A DNA stretch of 64,000 nt from Brevundimonas vesicularis (GTDB taxonomy: Bacteria > Pseudomonadota > Alphaproteobacteria > Caulobacterales > Caulobacteraceae). Under the pieces are notes generated by a model, which saw only the letters and a program-made list of their open reading frames with translations, was not told where the DNA came from and made no database searches. Position 1 is the stretch's first letter. Each line of letters begins with the position of its first letter. Positions 7,597 through 16,281 of this stretch are shown piece after piece. The position numbers and the translations under genes are program-made. Where the stretch lies: contig NZ_JACHLJ010000002.1 of NCBI RefSeq assembly GCF_014204545.1, positions 1-64,000 of the forward strand, read 5' to 3'.

Positions 7597-9710
7597 GGGC
7601 GACCGCCAGGGGGCGGAGCGCCATCCGCGACAGGTTGCAGGGGCGCCCCTGCAACCGATGCGACAGGGGCGGCGCCGACTGGAAGCTGTTCAGGCGGCGT
7701 TGCGCGCATATACTCACGCAACATTTCGTCCAGGCTGGGCTCAACACCTGGCGTGGCGTTCATTTGCTGCCGGCGCATATAACCCCAACGATCAGCGGCC
7801 AGCCTTTGGGCGTCCGCCTCCGACCTCACGATCGTCGGACGGATGAAGATCATCAGGTTGGTTCGGCCTCGCTGACGGCTGGAGGACCGGAACAGAGCTC
7901 CGATGCCGGGCAGGTCGCCTAGCCCCGGGACCTTGTCGATCGACAGCCTGTCATTCTGGTCGAGCAGGCCGCCGGCGACCGCAATCGCCCCGTCATCGAC
8001 GACCATGGTGTTCTCCAACTCTCGCTTGTTGAGGACGAGATCGGACGAAGAATTCGTCAGGACGCCATTGATGCTCGACACCTCTTGACGCACGTGGAGT
8101 GTGATCGAGCCGCCTGCATTGATCTGAGGTCGAACGGTCAACTTAACGCCGATGTCCTGGCGCTGAGTCGTTCGGAAGGGATTGGAGTTGCCGTCGAGCA
8201 GCGTCTCCCCCGTCGTGATCGGCACCTCCTGTCCCACCAGGATTGTGGCCTCCTCATTGTCGAGGGTCATCAGCGACGGCGTCTGCAGCAGGTTGGAGCC
8301 TTCGTCAGTCTTCGCCGCATTGATGATAAAGCCGAACAGGCCGTCGCCGATGCGGCCGCCACCGCCGCCGACAAAACCGTTCGCACCCAGCAGACTGTTA
8401 AGCGCCAACCTCTGTAGCTGATCACGGACGGTCGCATCCTTAGGATCGTCCAATTGACCGGCGACCGCGCCGCCTGCGATCGGCGCCAGAGGGGTCGACC
8501 GATTGGGATAGTTTGTCAGCCCTGCGGGATTGCCGTCTTCCCCCGCTAATACCCATTGCACGCCAAGCTCGCGGACCGCCGTATCGCTCAGTTCCACAAC
8601 AATCGCCTCAATCAACACTTGCTGGCGACGAGCGTCGAGCTGGCGGATCACTTCGGCGAGCATCCGTTGCGTATCTGCTGAGGCCGAAATCACCAGGGCA
8701 TTTGCACCGGGGAAACGCGCGATCGTGGCTTTTTGACCAGGCAATACGGTGGTCGGCGCCGATGCTGTCGTGTCCACAGCCGCCGCCTGATTGACTCCGC
8801 CCGACCGGGCCTGGCTTGCAGGCGCGGCATTGGCGCTGGCTGCCGTGACTTGCTGACCCACGATCTGCTGAAGGACGGGCAGAAGCTGTTCTGCGTTGGC
8901 GTGTTCGAGGAAGACCACCTTGACGTCGTCCGCCGATTGGGCGCGCCGGTCCAGGTCTTCGATCAGCGGGCGAACGCGCGCGACGGCTGCAGGATCTCCG
9001 CGCAGGATAACGGAGTTGGAGCTCTCGACCGGCGTCACGGACACCATGCCTTGTCCGGGCTGTCCGCCCGGCGGTGCAAGAACCGTCTGAAGGACGGCCG
9101 CAATCTCACGCGCCGAGGAGTTCTGCAGCGTCAAGACATCGAATGTCCCACGATCCACGTCGATGCGGCCAATCAGGGCGCGAATACGCGTCAGATTGTC
9201 GGCAAAGTCCGCAACGACCACGCTGTTGCCGGCGGGGTTCGGCAAGACCTGTCCCTGGGCCCCCACCAATGGTCGAATGGTTTCCGCCGCCGAGGCAGCG
9301 TCGATGTTGCGAAGTTGGAATACCTCGGTCGAGAACCGCTCGGTTCCGACGGTCGACGGGCCTTGCGCCGCACCGGCCGCTGGACTGATGCGGTATGCGC
9401 CTGACCCTGTCGGCGTCACGACCAGACCGTTGGCGCGCAGCGTCGACAGGAAGACTTCGAACAGCTCGGCGCGACTTAGTGGCTTGTCACTGGTCACCGT
9501 GACGGTCCCCGTCACCGCGGGGTCGACGATAAAGGTCCGCCCGGTCATTCGGGCGACATCTTGAATGAACGCGCGGATGTCTGCGCCTTGAACGTTCAAG
9601 GTCTGCCGGCTGGCGGATTGGGCGATGGCGGGCGAGGCTGCGATCGGCCCCTGTACAAGCAATATCGCCGACAAAACGCCGACAAGAAGGTTGGAACTGC
9701 GTCGGTTCAC
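7593..9710 (-). CDS. gspD: Type II secretion outer-membrane secretin GspD
   Basis: The protein has 705 residues. A signal peptide (to about APAIAQSA) precedes N0-N3 modules (for example FIVDPAVTGTVTVTSDKPLS and PNPAGNSVVVADFADNLTRI) and the secretin barrel, with VPITTGETLLDGNSNPFRTT, VKLTVRPQINAGGSITLHV and a C-terminal GLGDLPGIGALFRSS motif. It forms the outer-membrane gate. A Ser/Ala/Gln-rich low-complexity stretch lies between N2 and N3. It overlaps gspC by 4 bp. No pilotin gene is apparent nearby. Confidence 0.96.
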   Translation of the reverse strand: MNRRSSNLLVGVLSAILLVQGPIAASPAIAQSASRQTLNVQGADIRAFIQDVARMTGRTFIVDPAVTGTVTVTSDKPLSRAELFEVFLSTLRANGLVVTPTGSGAYRISPAAGAAQGPSTVGTERFSTEVFQLRNIDAASAAETIRPLVGAQGQVLPNPAGNSVVVADFADNLTRIRALIGRIDVDRGTFDVLTLQNSSAREIAAVLQTVLAPPGGQPGQGMVSVTPVESSNSVILRGDPAAVARVRPLIEDLDRRAQSADDVKVVFLEHANAEQLLPVLQQIVGQQVTAASANAAPASQARSGGVNQAAAVDTTASAPTTVLPGQKATIARFPGANALVISASADTQRMLAEVIRQLDARRQQVLIEAIVVELSDTAVRELGVQWVLAGEDGNPAGLTNYPNRSTPLAPIAGGAVAGQLDDPKDATVRDQLQRLALNSLLGANGFVGGGGGRIGDGLFGFIINAAKTDEGSNLLQTPSLMTLDNEEATILVGQEVPITTGETLLDGNSNPFRTTQRQDIGVKLTVRPQINAGGSITLHVRQEVSSINGVLTNSSSDLVLNKRELENTMVVDDGAIAVAGGLLDQNDRLSIDKVPGLGDLPGIGALFRSSSRQRGRTNLMIFIRPTIVRSEADAQRLAADRWGYMRRQQMNATPGVEPSLDEMLREYMRATPPEQLPVGAAPVASVAGAPLQPVADGAPPPGGRP

Positions 9711-10642
9711 CGAGTTGTCCTTATGGTGGTCGTCTGCACTTGGCCGGCTCGCTCGAAACGGACTTCGGCATTTGCGCTATTGGCGAGCTGGCCCCGGAGG
9801 GCGGCGATCCGGTCGAGGCCGGTCAGTTCATTGCCGTTGACGGACAAAATCACGTCCCCGGCCTGGAGACCCGCTGCGGCCAGCTGATCGCCGGAGCCCG
9901 AGACCGTGAAGCCCTTGATCGCCATTCCCTGCATTCGGGGACGCAGCGAGGCCTGGGCCATCAGTCTAGACGGATCAACGACAGCGACGGGGGCAGAGGG
10001 TGCGGAAGCAGGCGCTACAGGACCGACCACCTGTTCGCCGGACGGCGGCGGAGGCGGAGGCGGCGCCCCAACGGGCACTTCAGAGAAGATCAGGCGGCTG
10101 ACAGACTGCCCCCTCGCCAGGGTCACATAGTCCTGGCCGACTTCCTTGAGCACCAAACCGGGTTCGACTTCCTCGCCAACCCCTACGGAAATCTGCCGGC
10201 CATCAGCCAGGCCGATAATCGCGGATCCGTCACCTACGCCGCCACTGCGCACGCCGAACAGGCGAAGCTGCGTCGCGTCAGCGTTCGTCACATCAGCCAA
10301 GCTGCTTACATCGCCTGTGCGGAAAAAGGCGTCGAAGCGTTGAAATATGCTGGTGTCGGCAGGCTTGATCGTCGGCTGCGGCAGCGGGGCCATGGATGGC
10401 GCGCGGGGATCGACCACGATCCACACCAAACGCCCAGCTTGAACTAAAAGCAAGGCGACCAAGACAGCCTCAGCGGCCAATCGTAGACGCGAGCCGCGGT
10501 TAAGACCGCGCGCAGACTGCGCAGTCGCGGATGTCCACTGGCGAAGTTTAGAGATCACGTTTGCACGCCCGACACATGCCGTCGCGTCCGATGCGCGCGG
10601 CAAGTTCACGCTCGTAGACCAATCGGCGAAAGGCGGCTTCAC
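9707..10642 (-). CDS. gspC: Type II secretion inner-membrane protein GspC
   Basis: The protein has up to 311 residues. It has a cytoplasmic N-terminus, one membrane helix (AAEAVLVALLLVQAGRLVWI), an HR domain (LRLFGVRSGGVGDGSAIIGL), a proline-rich linker (PPPPPPPSGEQ) and a C-terminal PDZ-like domain (AAGLQAGDVILSVNGNELTG). GspC links the platform to the secretin and helps select substrates. It is the first gene of the operon, so the promoter should lie in 10643-10709. A GTG at about 10558 is an alternative start that would give a shorter cytoplasmic tail. Confidence 0.9.
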   Translation of the reverse strand: MKPPFADWSTSVNLPRASDATACVGRANVISKLRQWTSATAQSARGLNRGSRLRLAAEAVLVALLLVQAGRLVWIVVDPRAPSMAPLPQPTIKPADTSIFQRFDAFFRTGDVSSLADVTNADATQLRLFGVRSGGVGDGSAIIGLADGRQISVGVGEEVEPGLVLKEVGQDYVTLARGQSVSRLIFSEVPVGAPPPPPPPSGEQVVGPVAPASAPSAPVAVVDPSRLMAQASLRPRMQGMAIKGFTVSGSGDQLAAAGLQAGDVILSVNGNELTGLDRIAALRGQLANSANAEVRFERAGQVQTTTIRTTR

Positions 10643-10709
10643 TGGTATGCGACATCCGCGAGAAGGTCGTGCGACACTTGCGACGACTGCGGATGGATTG
10701 TCGTAAAAA

Positions 10710-10739
10710 CGTCAGGGGTCGCTGGACCGACCCCTGACG
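10710..10739 (-). terminator. Rho-independent terminator after the TonB receptor
   Basis: A perfect 12-bp stem (CGTCAGGGGTCG and its complement) encloses a 6-nt loop. On the minus strand it is followed directly by TTTTT. It sits just past the stop codon of the receptor at 10748, so it should end the elpS-TBDR transcript before gspC. Confidence 0.85.
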
Positions 10740-10747
10740 CCCTATTC

Positions 10748-13396
10748 CTAGAAACGCGCCGTCAGGCTGACCGAAGCGCTGGATCCGAGATCGTAGTTGT
10801 TGATACGGATCTTGCGGCCCTGTTCCTGATATTCGTCGTAGTCGGTGCCGAGGAGATTGCGCAGCTCAATAGCAAATCCGAGATCCTGACCGATCACGCT
10901 GAAGTCCTTGCGGTACACCAGATCGAGAAACACGCCGGGATCCTGAATCAAGTCCGGCTCGCCGGGACGACCACGCGCCGAGGTCCTCTTGGAGACGTAG
11001 TTCACGATGATCGTGGCTTGCGACCTCGCCGTATCGTCTTCCCAGCCAAACTGCAGGTTCGCGACATGGTCCGACTGGCCTTGAAGGCGGCTGCCGTCAA
11101 TGACGTAGAAGGAAGCCGGCTGAGCGACGCCGAGGCTGGACTGAGTCGTGACGGTATCCCCGTCTTCGACCTTCACCTCAGAGTTGGAATAGGTGTAGTT
11201 GCCGGAAACAAGCCAGCGCTTGCTGGAAATGAAGGACAGGCCGTTGTCCGGGAACTCCCAGAACTTCTTCGCCTCCAGTTCGACCCCCTTAACGATCGCC
11301 TTCGGGGCGTTGATGAAGGTCTGGGATATGCTGGCGCCCTGATCGACGACGCTGGATTCAACCGGCTTGTCCAAATCCTTGTAGAAGAGCCCGAACGTCA
11401 CATACTGGTTGCGAGCGAAATACCATTCGTATCGCGCGTCCAGGTTCAGGAACTCGGTGTTCACCAAATACGGGTTCCCGATGAAGGTCCTGTCGCTCTC
11501 TACGTCGGTGTATTGCTGCGGCGCCAGTTCGCGGAACTGAGGCCGCCCGATGGTCTTAGACGCACCGAACCGCAACTGCATGTCTTCGGCGAAGTTCCAG
11601 GTCACGGTCGCCGCCGGCAACACATAGCTTTCGTTGATTTCAGTCGGAAGAAAGCCGGTCGCCCCACCGAAGAGGTCAAACGGATTGACGCTTTGCTTGC
11701 CGTCTTCGAACCGGACGCCGAAGTTTAGGTTGACCAGAGGTATGACCTCGGCCTCGACCTGACCGTAGACGGCGTTGACACGCAGTTTCGCATCATATGC
11801 CGAAGCGCCGTTCGAACCCGTGATTTCTTCCAGCTGAAGCGTCGACCCGATGTTGAAATCAGAAAACAGGTAATCGACGCGCGAAAGCTGTTGTTCCGGG
11901 GTCAAGCCGTTGGGGGCGATGAAGTGAAGCAGGCGCTGCTGCGACGAACGGTCATTGTCGCTGCTCGCCACGCCCAAGGTGAACTTGGCTTCACGCGCAT
12001 CCGAAAGCGGCAGAGTATAGCTGACGTCCGCGCCGCCCGAGATGATGGTGTCGTCCAGGTTGCTGAACGAAATACGGTTGGTCTGGATGTTGTGGATAAT
12101 ATCGCCAGTTGCGTTCTTGCCGTAGCCGAACTGGGTCTCATATGGCGCATCACGCGAGGTCTTCGCATAGGCCGCACGCCAGGTTAAATCCCAGGCGCCT
12201 AGCGTGTGATCGCCGGACAACTGCGTGGTGAACAGCTGACGGGCGAACCATTCGGTGTAGTCGGTACGGCGATAGGCGCCGCCGCCCAAGTCGTCAAATC
12301 CAGCGACCGAGCGGGCTTCCTTGGTCGTGTTTCGGACGTAGAAGTTGGTCCACTTAATCTCGTTGTCGTCGTTGGCGAGGCTAAGCGAGCCGAACAGATT
12401 GAGACCGATATTGTTCTCGTTGGAGCGGAACACGTAGTCGTCGGCCAGCACTAGCTGACCGCTGTCGATACGACCGGATTGTCGCACTCCCTGGCGACCC
12501 TTCCAGCTGTTGTCATAGCCCGCGACGAAAGCGGCGCCCAGCGTCCCCCACGGGGTCTGCATGGCGTTGCCGCCCGTCAGGCTGAAGCCAAGATTCGCAG
12601 GTGTCTGCTCTTTCTGGAGAAGTCGCAGCGGAGCGTTCTCGAGCGACTGACCAAGGGTCCGAAGCTGGGCAGCCGTGTAGTTTGGCCCGACCTGAATCCG
12701 ATTCCCCGATTGGAACGCGAGGTCGATGCCGCCGGGCAGACTGCGGGTGCCGTCGTCGAAGCCGGTGAAGTCCGTGCGCGATCCGAAATAGATCAGGTTG
12801 TTTCGGCCGGTGAACTCCGTATCCGCGCCTACAGACGCCTTCATCGTGAAGAAGGCTTCGGTCGGCGCTGAAAGGGTCTGAAGATCGATGACGCCGCCGC
12901 CGAACTCACCAGGGAAGCTGGCCGAGTAGGTTTTTTGAACAGTGACGCCCTTCAGAATGTCGGACGGGAACAGGTCCAGCGGAATGACGCGTTGAAGCGG
13001 CTCGGGGCTGGGCAGAGGTGAGCCGTTAAGCAGGGCGGACGAGTAGCGCTCACCCAGACCGCGGACATACACGAACCGGCCTTCGACGACCGACAGGCCG
13101 GTCACGCGCGTCAAGGCTGCGGCGGCGGAAGAATCGCCGGTGCGTTGCAGATCTTCGGCCGTCAGGAAGGCGGCCACTTCCGGGCTGGCGCGGTTCGGCT
13201 CAGGGATGAAACGGCCAAGAACCACAATCTCATCGACGGTGGACGGCGTCTGATCGATGTCGGTTTGCGACTGAGCCGCCGGGGTCTGCTCGACCGGAGC
13301 CGAAGGGTTTTCGGTTTGTGCGAGTGCCATGCCAGGCGCGACCATCGCGCTCGTGGCTAGCAGGACCCCTGTCAGGGTCAGAGTAAGTGTCTTCAT
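10748..13396 (-). CDS. TonB-dependent outer-membrane receptor (elpS/T2SS-linked)
   Basis: The protein has about 882 residues when started at the ATG at 13396 (MKTLTLTLTGVLLATSAMVA), which gives a clean signal peptide; a longer frame back to 13621 runs into the upstream gene. The plug domain carries VYVRGLGERYSSALLNGSPL and GEFGGGVIDLQTLSAPTEAF, and the barrel ends in LGSSASVSLTARF with the terminal Phe of outer-membrane barrels. A TonB-box-like segment is DEIVVLGR. It lies between the elpS-like lipoprotein and the T2SS operon, so its ligand may be a product of ElpS-linked phosphatase activity. That substrate link is inference. Confidence 0.92.
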   Translation of the reverse strand: MKTLTLTLTGVLLATSAMVAPGMALAQTENPSAPVEQTPAAQSQTDIDQTPSTVDEIVVLGRFIPEPNRASPEVAAFLTAEDLQRTGDSSAAAALTRVTGLSVVEGRFVYVRGLGERYSSALLNGSPLPSPEPLQRVIPLDLFPSDILKGVTVQKTYSASFPGEFGGGVIDLQTLSAPTEAFFTMKASVGADTEFTGRNNLIYFGSRTDFTGFDDGTRSLPGGIDLAFQSGNRIQVGPNYTAAQLRTLGQSLENAPLRLLQKEQTPANLGFSLTGGNAMQTPWGTLGAAFVAGYDNSWKGRQGVRQSGRIDSGQLVLADDYVFRSNENNIGLNLFGSLSLANDDNEIKWTNFYVRNTTKEARSVAGFDDLGGGAYRRTDYTEWFARQLFTTQLSGDHTLGAWDLTWRAAYAKTSRDAPYETQFGYGKNATGDIIHNIQTNRISFSNLDDTIISGGADVSYTLPLSDAREAKFTLGVASSDNDRSSQQRLLHFIAPNGLTPEQQLSRVDYLFSDFNIGSTLQLEEITGSNGASAYDAKLRVNAVYGQVEAEVIPLVNLNFGVRFEDGKQSVNPFDLFGGATGFLPTEINESYVLPAATVTWNFAEDMQLRFGASKTIGRPQFRELAPQQYTDVESDRTFIGNPYLVNTEFLNLDARYEWYFARNQYVTFGLFYKDLDKPVESSVVDQGASISQTFINAPKAIVKGVELEAKKFWEFPDNGLSFISSKRWLVSGNYTYSNSEVKVEDGDTVTTQSSLGVAQPASFYVIDGSRLQGQSDHVANLQFGWEDDTARSQATIIVNYVSKRTSARGRPGEPDLIQDPGVFLDLVYRKDFSVIGQDLGFAIELRNLLGTDYDEYQEQGRKIRINNYDLGSSASVSLTARF

Positions 13397-13438
13397 GATC
13401 TGCGCCTTGAAGGGGGTGTGACGAAAGCAGGCGAAATG

Positions 13439-13466
13439 GGACGGGGACCCGACTCGGTCCCCGTCC
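13439..13466 (-). other. Strong intercistronic hairpin between elpS-like gene and receptor
   Basis: An 11-bp perfect GC-rich stem (GGACGGGGACC and its complement) has a 6-nt loop. On the minus strand it is followed by CATTTCG, not a T-tract, so it is not a canonical terminator. It could protect the upstream mRNA end or reduce read-through into the receptor gene. Confidence 0.6.
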
Positions 13467-13478
13467 GCCTTTTCGTCA

Positions 13479-14996
13479 TCAGCAGGTCGAACCGGCAGCC
13501 AAACCGCAGGTCCAGCCGAGGTACCAGGTGTCGGCAGCGTTTCTGACGGCGCCGATGTAGGTGACCGAGGTGAAGAACGGATACAGCGCAGGCGCATTGG
13601 CGGCCGTGACCGCTGTCTCATTGGCGCCGTTGATGAAGGTCAGACCGTTGTTCGTCATGGTCGCCCCCGCCGGGGCCGTCATGGTCGACGTGCCGGTTGC
13701 GGTGTTGTTGACGTTGGTGGCGTTAATGAACACCGCCTCCGTCGCAGCCGCGTTCACGTTGCTGTCGTTCTCATAAGGACGCGAGCACGCGAAATAGACC
13801 GAGCGGAAGATCGGCGCATTCGTCACCGTCTGCGCGTCGTCGATGTCGAGGCAAGCCGCCGCCGAGGTGGTCGGGTTGGTGAAGACCGAGTTGATGATCG
13901 ACGGCGACGTGCCGGTGTTCAGTGTAATGATCGCGTCGGCCGCCACAGCGGCGTTACGTCCCACGATGGTGAAGTTCGAAACCTTCGGCTGGGCGAAGTA
14001 GGTCGTGCCCGACGGCGCGGCCGACCATTCGAAACCACGGCTGCCGTTGGTTACGGCCGTTGGCTTCTGGGTGATGATGCCGAACTGCGCGCCACCGCGC
14101 CAGCCGGTGTCGGTATCCAGACCATCATCGTCCGCGCCGTTGATGACCAGATACCTGAGGTTGACGTTGCCGCCGAAGATTTCGATGCCGTCGTCCGACG
14201 AGTTGTAGGACTGGAAGTGATCGACAGTGGTGCCCGATCCGACGCCGGCCAGTGTTAGGGCCTGCAGCTCGTTATTCGGCGAGATCTCGAAGCCCGAATA
14301 GTTGACCTGAACATAGCGAAGGCGGCCCGAGTTGTCGGCGGGGCTGTTGCCGCCATAGTTTGCGCTGGTGCCTTCGATCTGACCGACGCAGGCTGCGTTC
14401 GGCGCCGTGACGCCCACGGGGCAGACGGCAGTCGGCGCGCGACCGGCGATGACCAGGCCGCCCCACTGCCCTTGCGACGTCGGGGTCGTGGTGCCTTCGA
14501 CATTCTGCCGACTCGTGAAGATGATCGGGCTGGTCGCGGTGCCTTCAGCGAAGATTTGCGAGCCGCGATTGACCAACAGATAGTCGGTTCCGCCAGAAGC
14601 GAAGACTTTGACGCCGGCCTCGATGGTCAAGATGCCTTGCGTCGAACCTGGAGTCGGGGCGGCGGCGTCAGGTCCTCGGTCAGTGCCGACTTCCGTGCGA
14701 CCCGAGATCGAATAGATGGTTCCCGCGCGCAGCGGTACGGTCAGCGAGCCGAGAATCTGTTGCGGTAGTTGGCAAACCCGCAGCGTGCCGTTGGCGATCA
14801 GGCCGACATTGGCAAATCCCGTGGGGCAATCGCTCGCCGGAGTACCGTTGCCAGGAGGCGGGTTGGTCGTTCCGCCGCCGCCGCCGCTCCCGCCGCCGAA
14901 ATCGCCTTCGCCCGGCGAGGCGACCTCTGCGGAGCCGCATGCAGCAAGAGCCAGAACGCAGGTTCCAGCCAAAAGGATATTGGTCAAGCGAAGCAT
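13479..14996 (-). CDS. elpS: ElpS-like secreted outer-membrane lipoprotein
   Basis: The protein has 505 residues. The N-terminus MLRLTNILLAGTCVLALAAC is a lipoprotein signal with a lipobox (LAAC, Cys20). A Gly/Pro-rich linker follows, then a long Asn/Thr/Gly-rich domain with motifs such as SQGQWGGLVIAGRAPTA and SSDDGIEIFGGNVNLRYL that suggest a repetitive beta structure. In C. crescentus the phosphate-starvation lipoprotein ElpS is encoded next to a T2SS and its release depends on that system. Gene order and lipoprotein character point to the same family here, although I infer orthology from context. A Pho box lies upstream. Confidence 0.7.
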   Translation of the reverse strand: MLRLTNILLAGTCVLALAACGSAEVASPGEGDFGGGSGGGGGTTNPPPGNGTPASDCPTGFANVGLIANGTLRVCQLPQQILGSLTVPLRAGTIYSISGRTEVGTDRGPDAAAPTPGSTQGILTIEAGVKVFASGGTDYLLVNRGSQIFAEGTATSPIIFTSRQNVEGTTTPTSQGQWGGLVIAGRAPTAVCPVGVTAPNAACVGQIEGTSANYGGNSPADNSGRLRYVQVNYSGFEISPNNELQALTLAGVGSGTTVDHFQSYNSSDDGIEIFGGNVNLRYLVINGADDDGLDTDTGWRGGAQFGIITQKPTAVTNGSRGFEWSAAPSGTTYFAQPKVSNFTIVGRNAAVAADAIITLNTGTSPSIINSVFTNPTTSAAACLDIDDAQTVTNAPIFRSVYFACSRPYENDSNVNAAATEAVFINATNVNNTATGTSTMTAPAGATMTNNGLTFINGANETAVTAANAPALYPFFTSVTYIGAVRNAADTWYLGWTCGLAAGSTC

Positions 14997-15078
14997 AGAG
15001 ATCCCCTAGGATTGTCCGCGGGTCACTGCGCATCGGTTTGACGCAGTCCAGCACCCCTCCTTATCGACCTATGCTTTT

Positions 15079-15110
15079 ATTGTAATAGACTCATGACACG
15101 ATGTTGACAG
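15079..15110 (-). promoter_or_regulatory. Pho-box promoter of the elpS-like gene
   Basis: On the minus strand CTGTCAA-CATC-GTGTCAT (15110-15093) forms two 7-bp direct repeats with a 4-bp spacer, 6/7 matches each to the PhoB consensus CTGTCAT. Eight bases further is TACAAT (15084-15079), 5/6 matches to a -10 box. There is no good -35 box, as expected when PhoB replaces it. The elpS start codon lies about 80 bp downstream. Confidence 0.8.
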
Positions 15111-15276
15111 ATTCTATTTTCCGTCTTGGTCCTGATCGTTTTAATTTGTAATCATTGCCACCATTGGCACTGTCAACCACATTACGCCTTGCCTCAATTT
15201 TCGAATATTCCGTCTACTGTGGAATCTTTTCATATTTGTCACAAGATTATTTTTAGCAGCATGTCGGTGCGACAAT

Positions 15277-15292
15277 ATTGATCAGGATCAAT
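15277..15292. promoter_or_regulatory. Palindrome ATTGATC-AG-GATCAAT upstream of recombinase-like gene
   Basis: A perfect 7-bp inverted repeat with a 2-bp centre lies 48 bp before the ATG at 15340. The size and location fit a dimeric repressor operator. No T-tract follows, so a terminator is unlikely. The binding protein is unknown. Confidence 0.45.
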
Positions 15293-15339
15293 CGGTCGTT
15301 CCCTGTTGTAAGCTGAAAATCCACTTACCGAACGCGGCT

Positions 15340-16167
15340 ATGATTGACCCGATAACGTTTTCTGCGACGCCAGTTCTCTTGAGATGCTGTGTGTGGTTTA
15401 CATCCGACGAAAAAGATCGGTCGTTTATACCCCTTCCGCTCAAACAGGCTGCGGCTAATAATAATTTCGTTATTGTTCGAGAGTACGGTTGTTTAGACAT
15501 CCCCACAGACCGAAATATAGTTCTCAAACGGGTGATAAGCGATCTCAATCGGAGCGTTATAAGCGCGATTATTGCTCCCAGTCTTTCGACCGTCGCGCGC
15601 TCGCACTCTGAACTTCAAGACTTAGCGAGCGCTATTGGCCTTGCTGGCGGGCGCCTAATTTTGACTGACGATAACCTGGATACTGATCGTTCCGGCGCTC
15701 AGGCGTTTGCGAACGTCTTGCTGGCGACTGCGATGTGGCGTGCGTCAATCAACGGCCGCGACGCCAGAAATCAACTCATCTCTTACTCTCCCGCCCCGGT
15801 TCAGCGCGTTGCGGCAGCACCATTTGGGTTTTGGTGGAGCGACGGCCGTTTAGAGCCTCACCCCCTTGAGGCACCCATCCGCCTTGAGATGTACACCCTT
15901 TTTGCATCCCTCCGGGACTTGGCCGAAGTCACGACGTCTTTGAACAGTCGAGGTCGACGACTACGCAGGAAGAAGCGCTTCACCCCTGCGGAGGTCAAAC
16001 GGATGATTCAAGATCCAGTGTCTATGGGGTTGTACCGAGGGAACTGTAAACACCACCATAATGTGGATGCTCAAGCAGCTGCCAGCTCAGTTTCCGTCCA
16101 TCCAATCGTCACAAAAGAACTCTGGTCGGAATGCAATAATCTCATCGATTCTATCAGCCGCGCTTAA
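15340..16167 (+). CDS. Serine-recombinase-like protein, probably catalytically inactive
   Basis: The protein has 275 residues. Residues about 10-140 resemble the resolvase fold: GGRLILTDDNLDTDRSGAQA matches the usual LISLDEGIDTDTPAG segment. Residues about 160-235 match the Recombinase domain (AAPFGFWWSDGRLEPHPLEA, LNSRGRRLRRKKRF, DPVSMGLYRGN). The catalytic YxRVS block appears as WFTSDEKD, and the DRLxR motif as LSTVARS, so the nucleophile neighbourhood, the Asp and one Arg are lost. Large serine recombinases are usually much longer, and the coiled-coil end is missing. It may be a domesticated DNA-binding protein or a decaying integrase. The codons are more AT-rich than in neighbouring genes. 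Confidence 0.65.
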   Translation: MIDPITFSATPVLLRCCVWFTSDEKDRSFIPLPLKQAAANNNFVIVREYGCLDIPTDRNIVLKRVISDLNRSVISAIIAPSLSTVARSHSELQDLASAIGLAGGRLILTDDNLDTDRSGAQAFANVLLATAMWRASINGRDARNQLISYSPAPVQRVAAAPFGFWWSDGRLEPHPLEAPIRLEMYTLFASLRDLAEVTTSLNSRGRRLRRKKRFTPAEVKRMIQDPVSMGLYRGNCKHHHNVDAQAAASSVSVHPIVTKELWSECNNLIDSISRA

Positions 16168-16281
16168 GACCGAATAGTGTTACATCCATCCAGCTATTAC
16201 ACTGATTTGTTCAGAACAGGTCTTTAGTAGAGTACGTGCTGGTTCAGCTTTTAGGCGCTACAAAATTGCTGGGGAAGGCGC

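Larger units (their letters stand above)
14997..15339. other. AT-rich divergent intergenic region
   Basis: This 343-bp region separates the elpS-like gene from the recombinase-like gene. It is clearly more AT-rich than its surroundings. It holds the Pho-box promoter at 15079-15110, a further isolated CTGTCAA half-site near 15170, and a palindrome at 15277-15292. I see no coding potential in it. Confidence 0.7.

Noticed and set aside
15165-15185. Second Pho box on the plus strand (CTGTCAA CCAC ATTACGC)
   Set aside because: Only one half-site matches; the second half has too few matches to support it.
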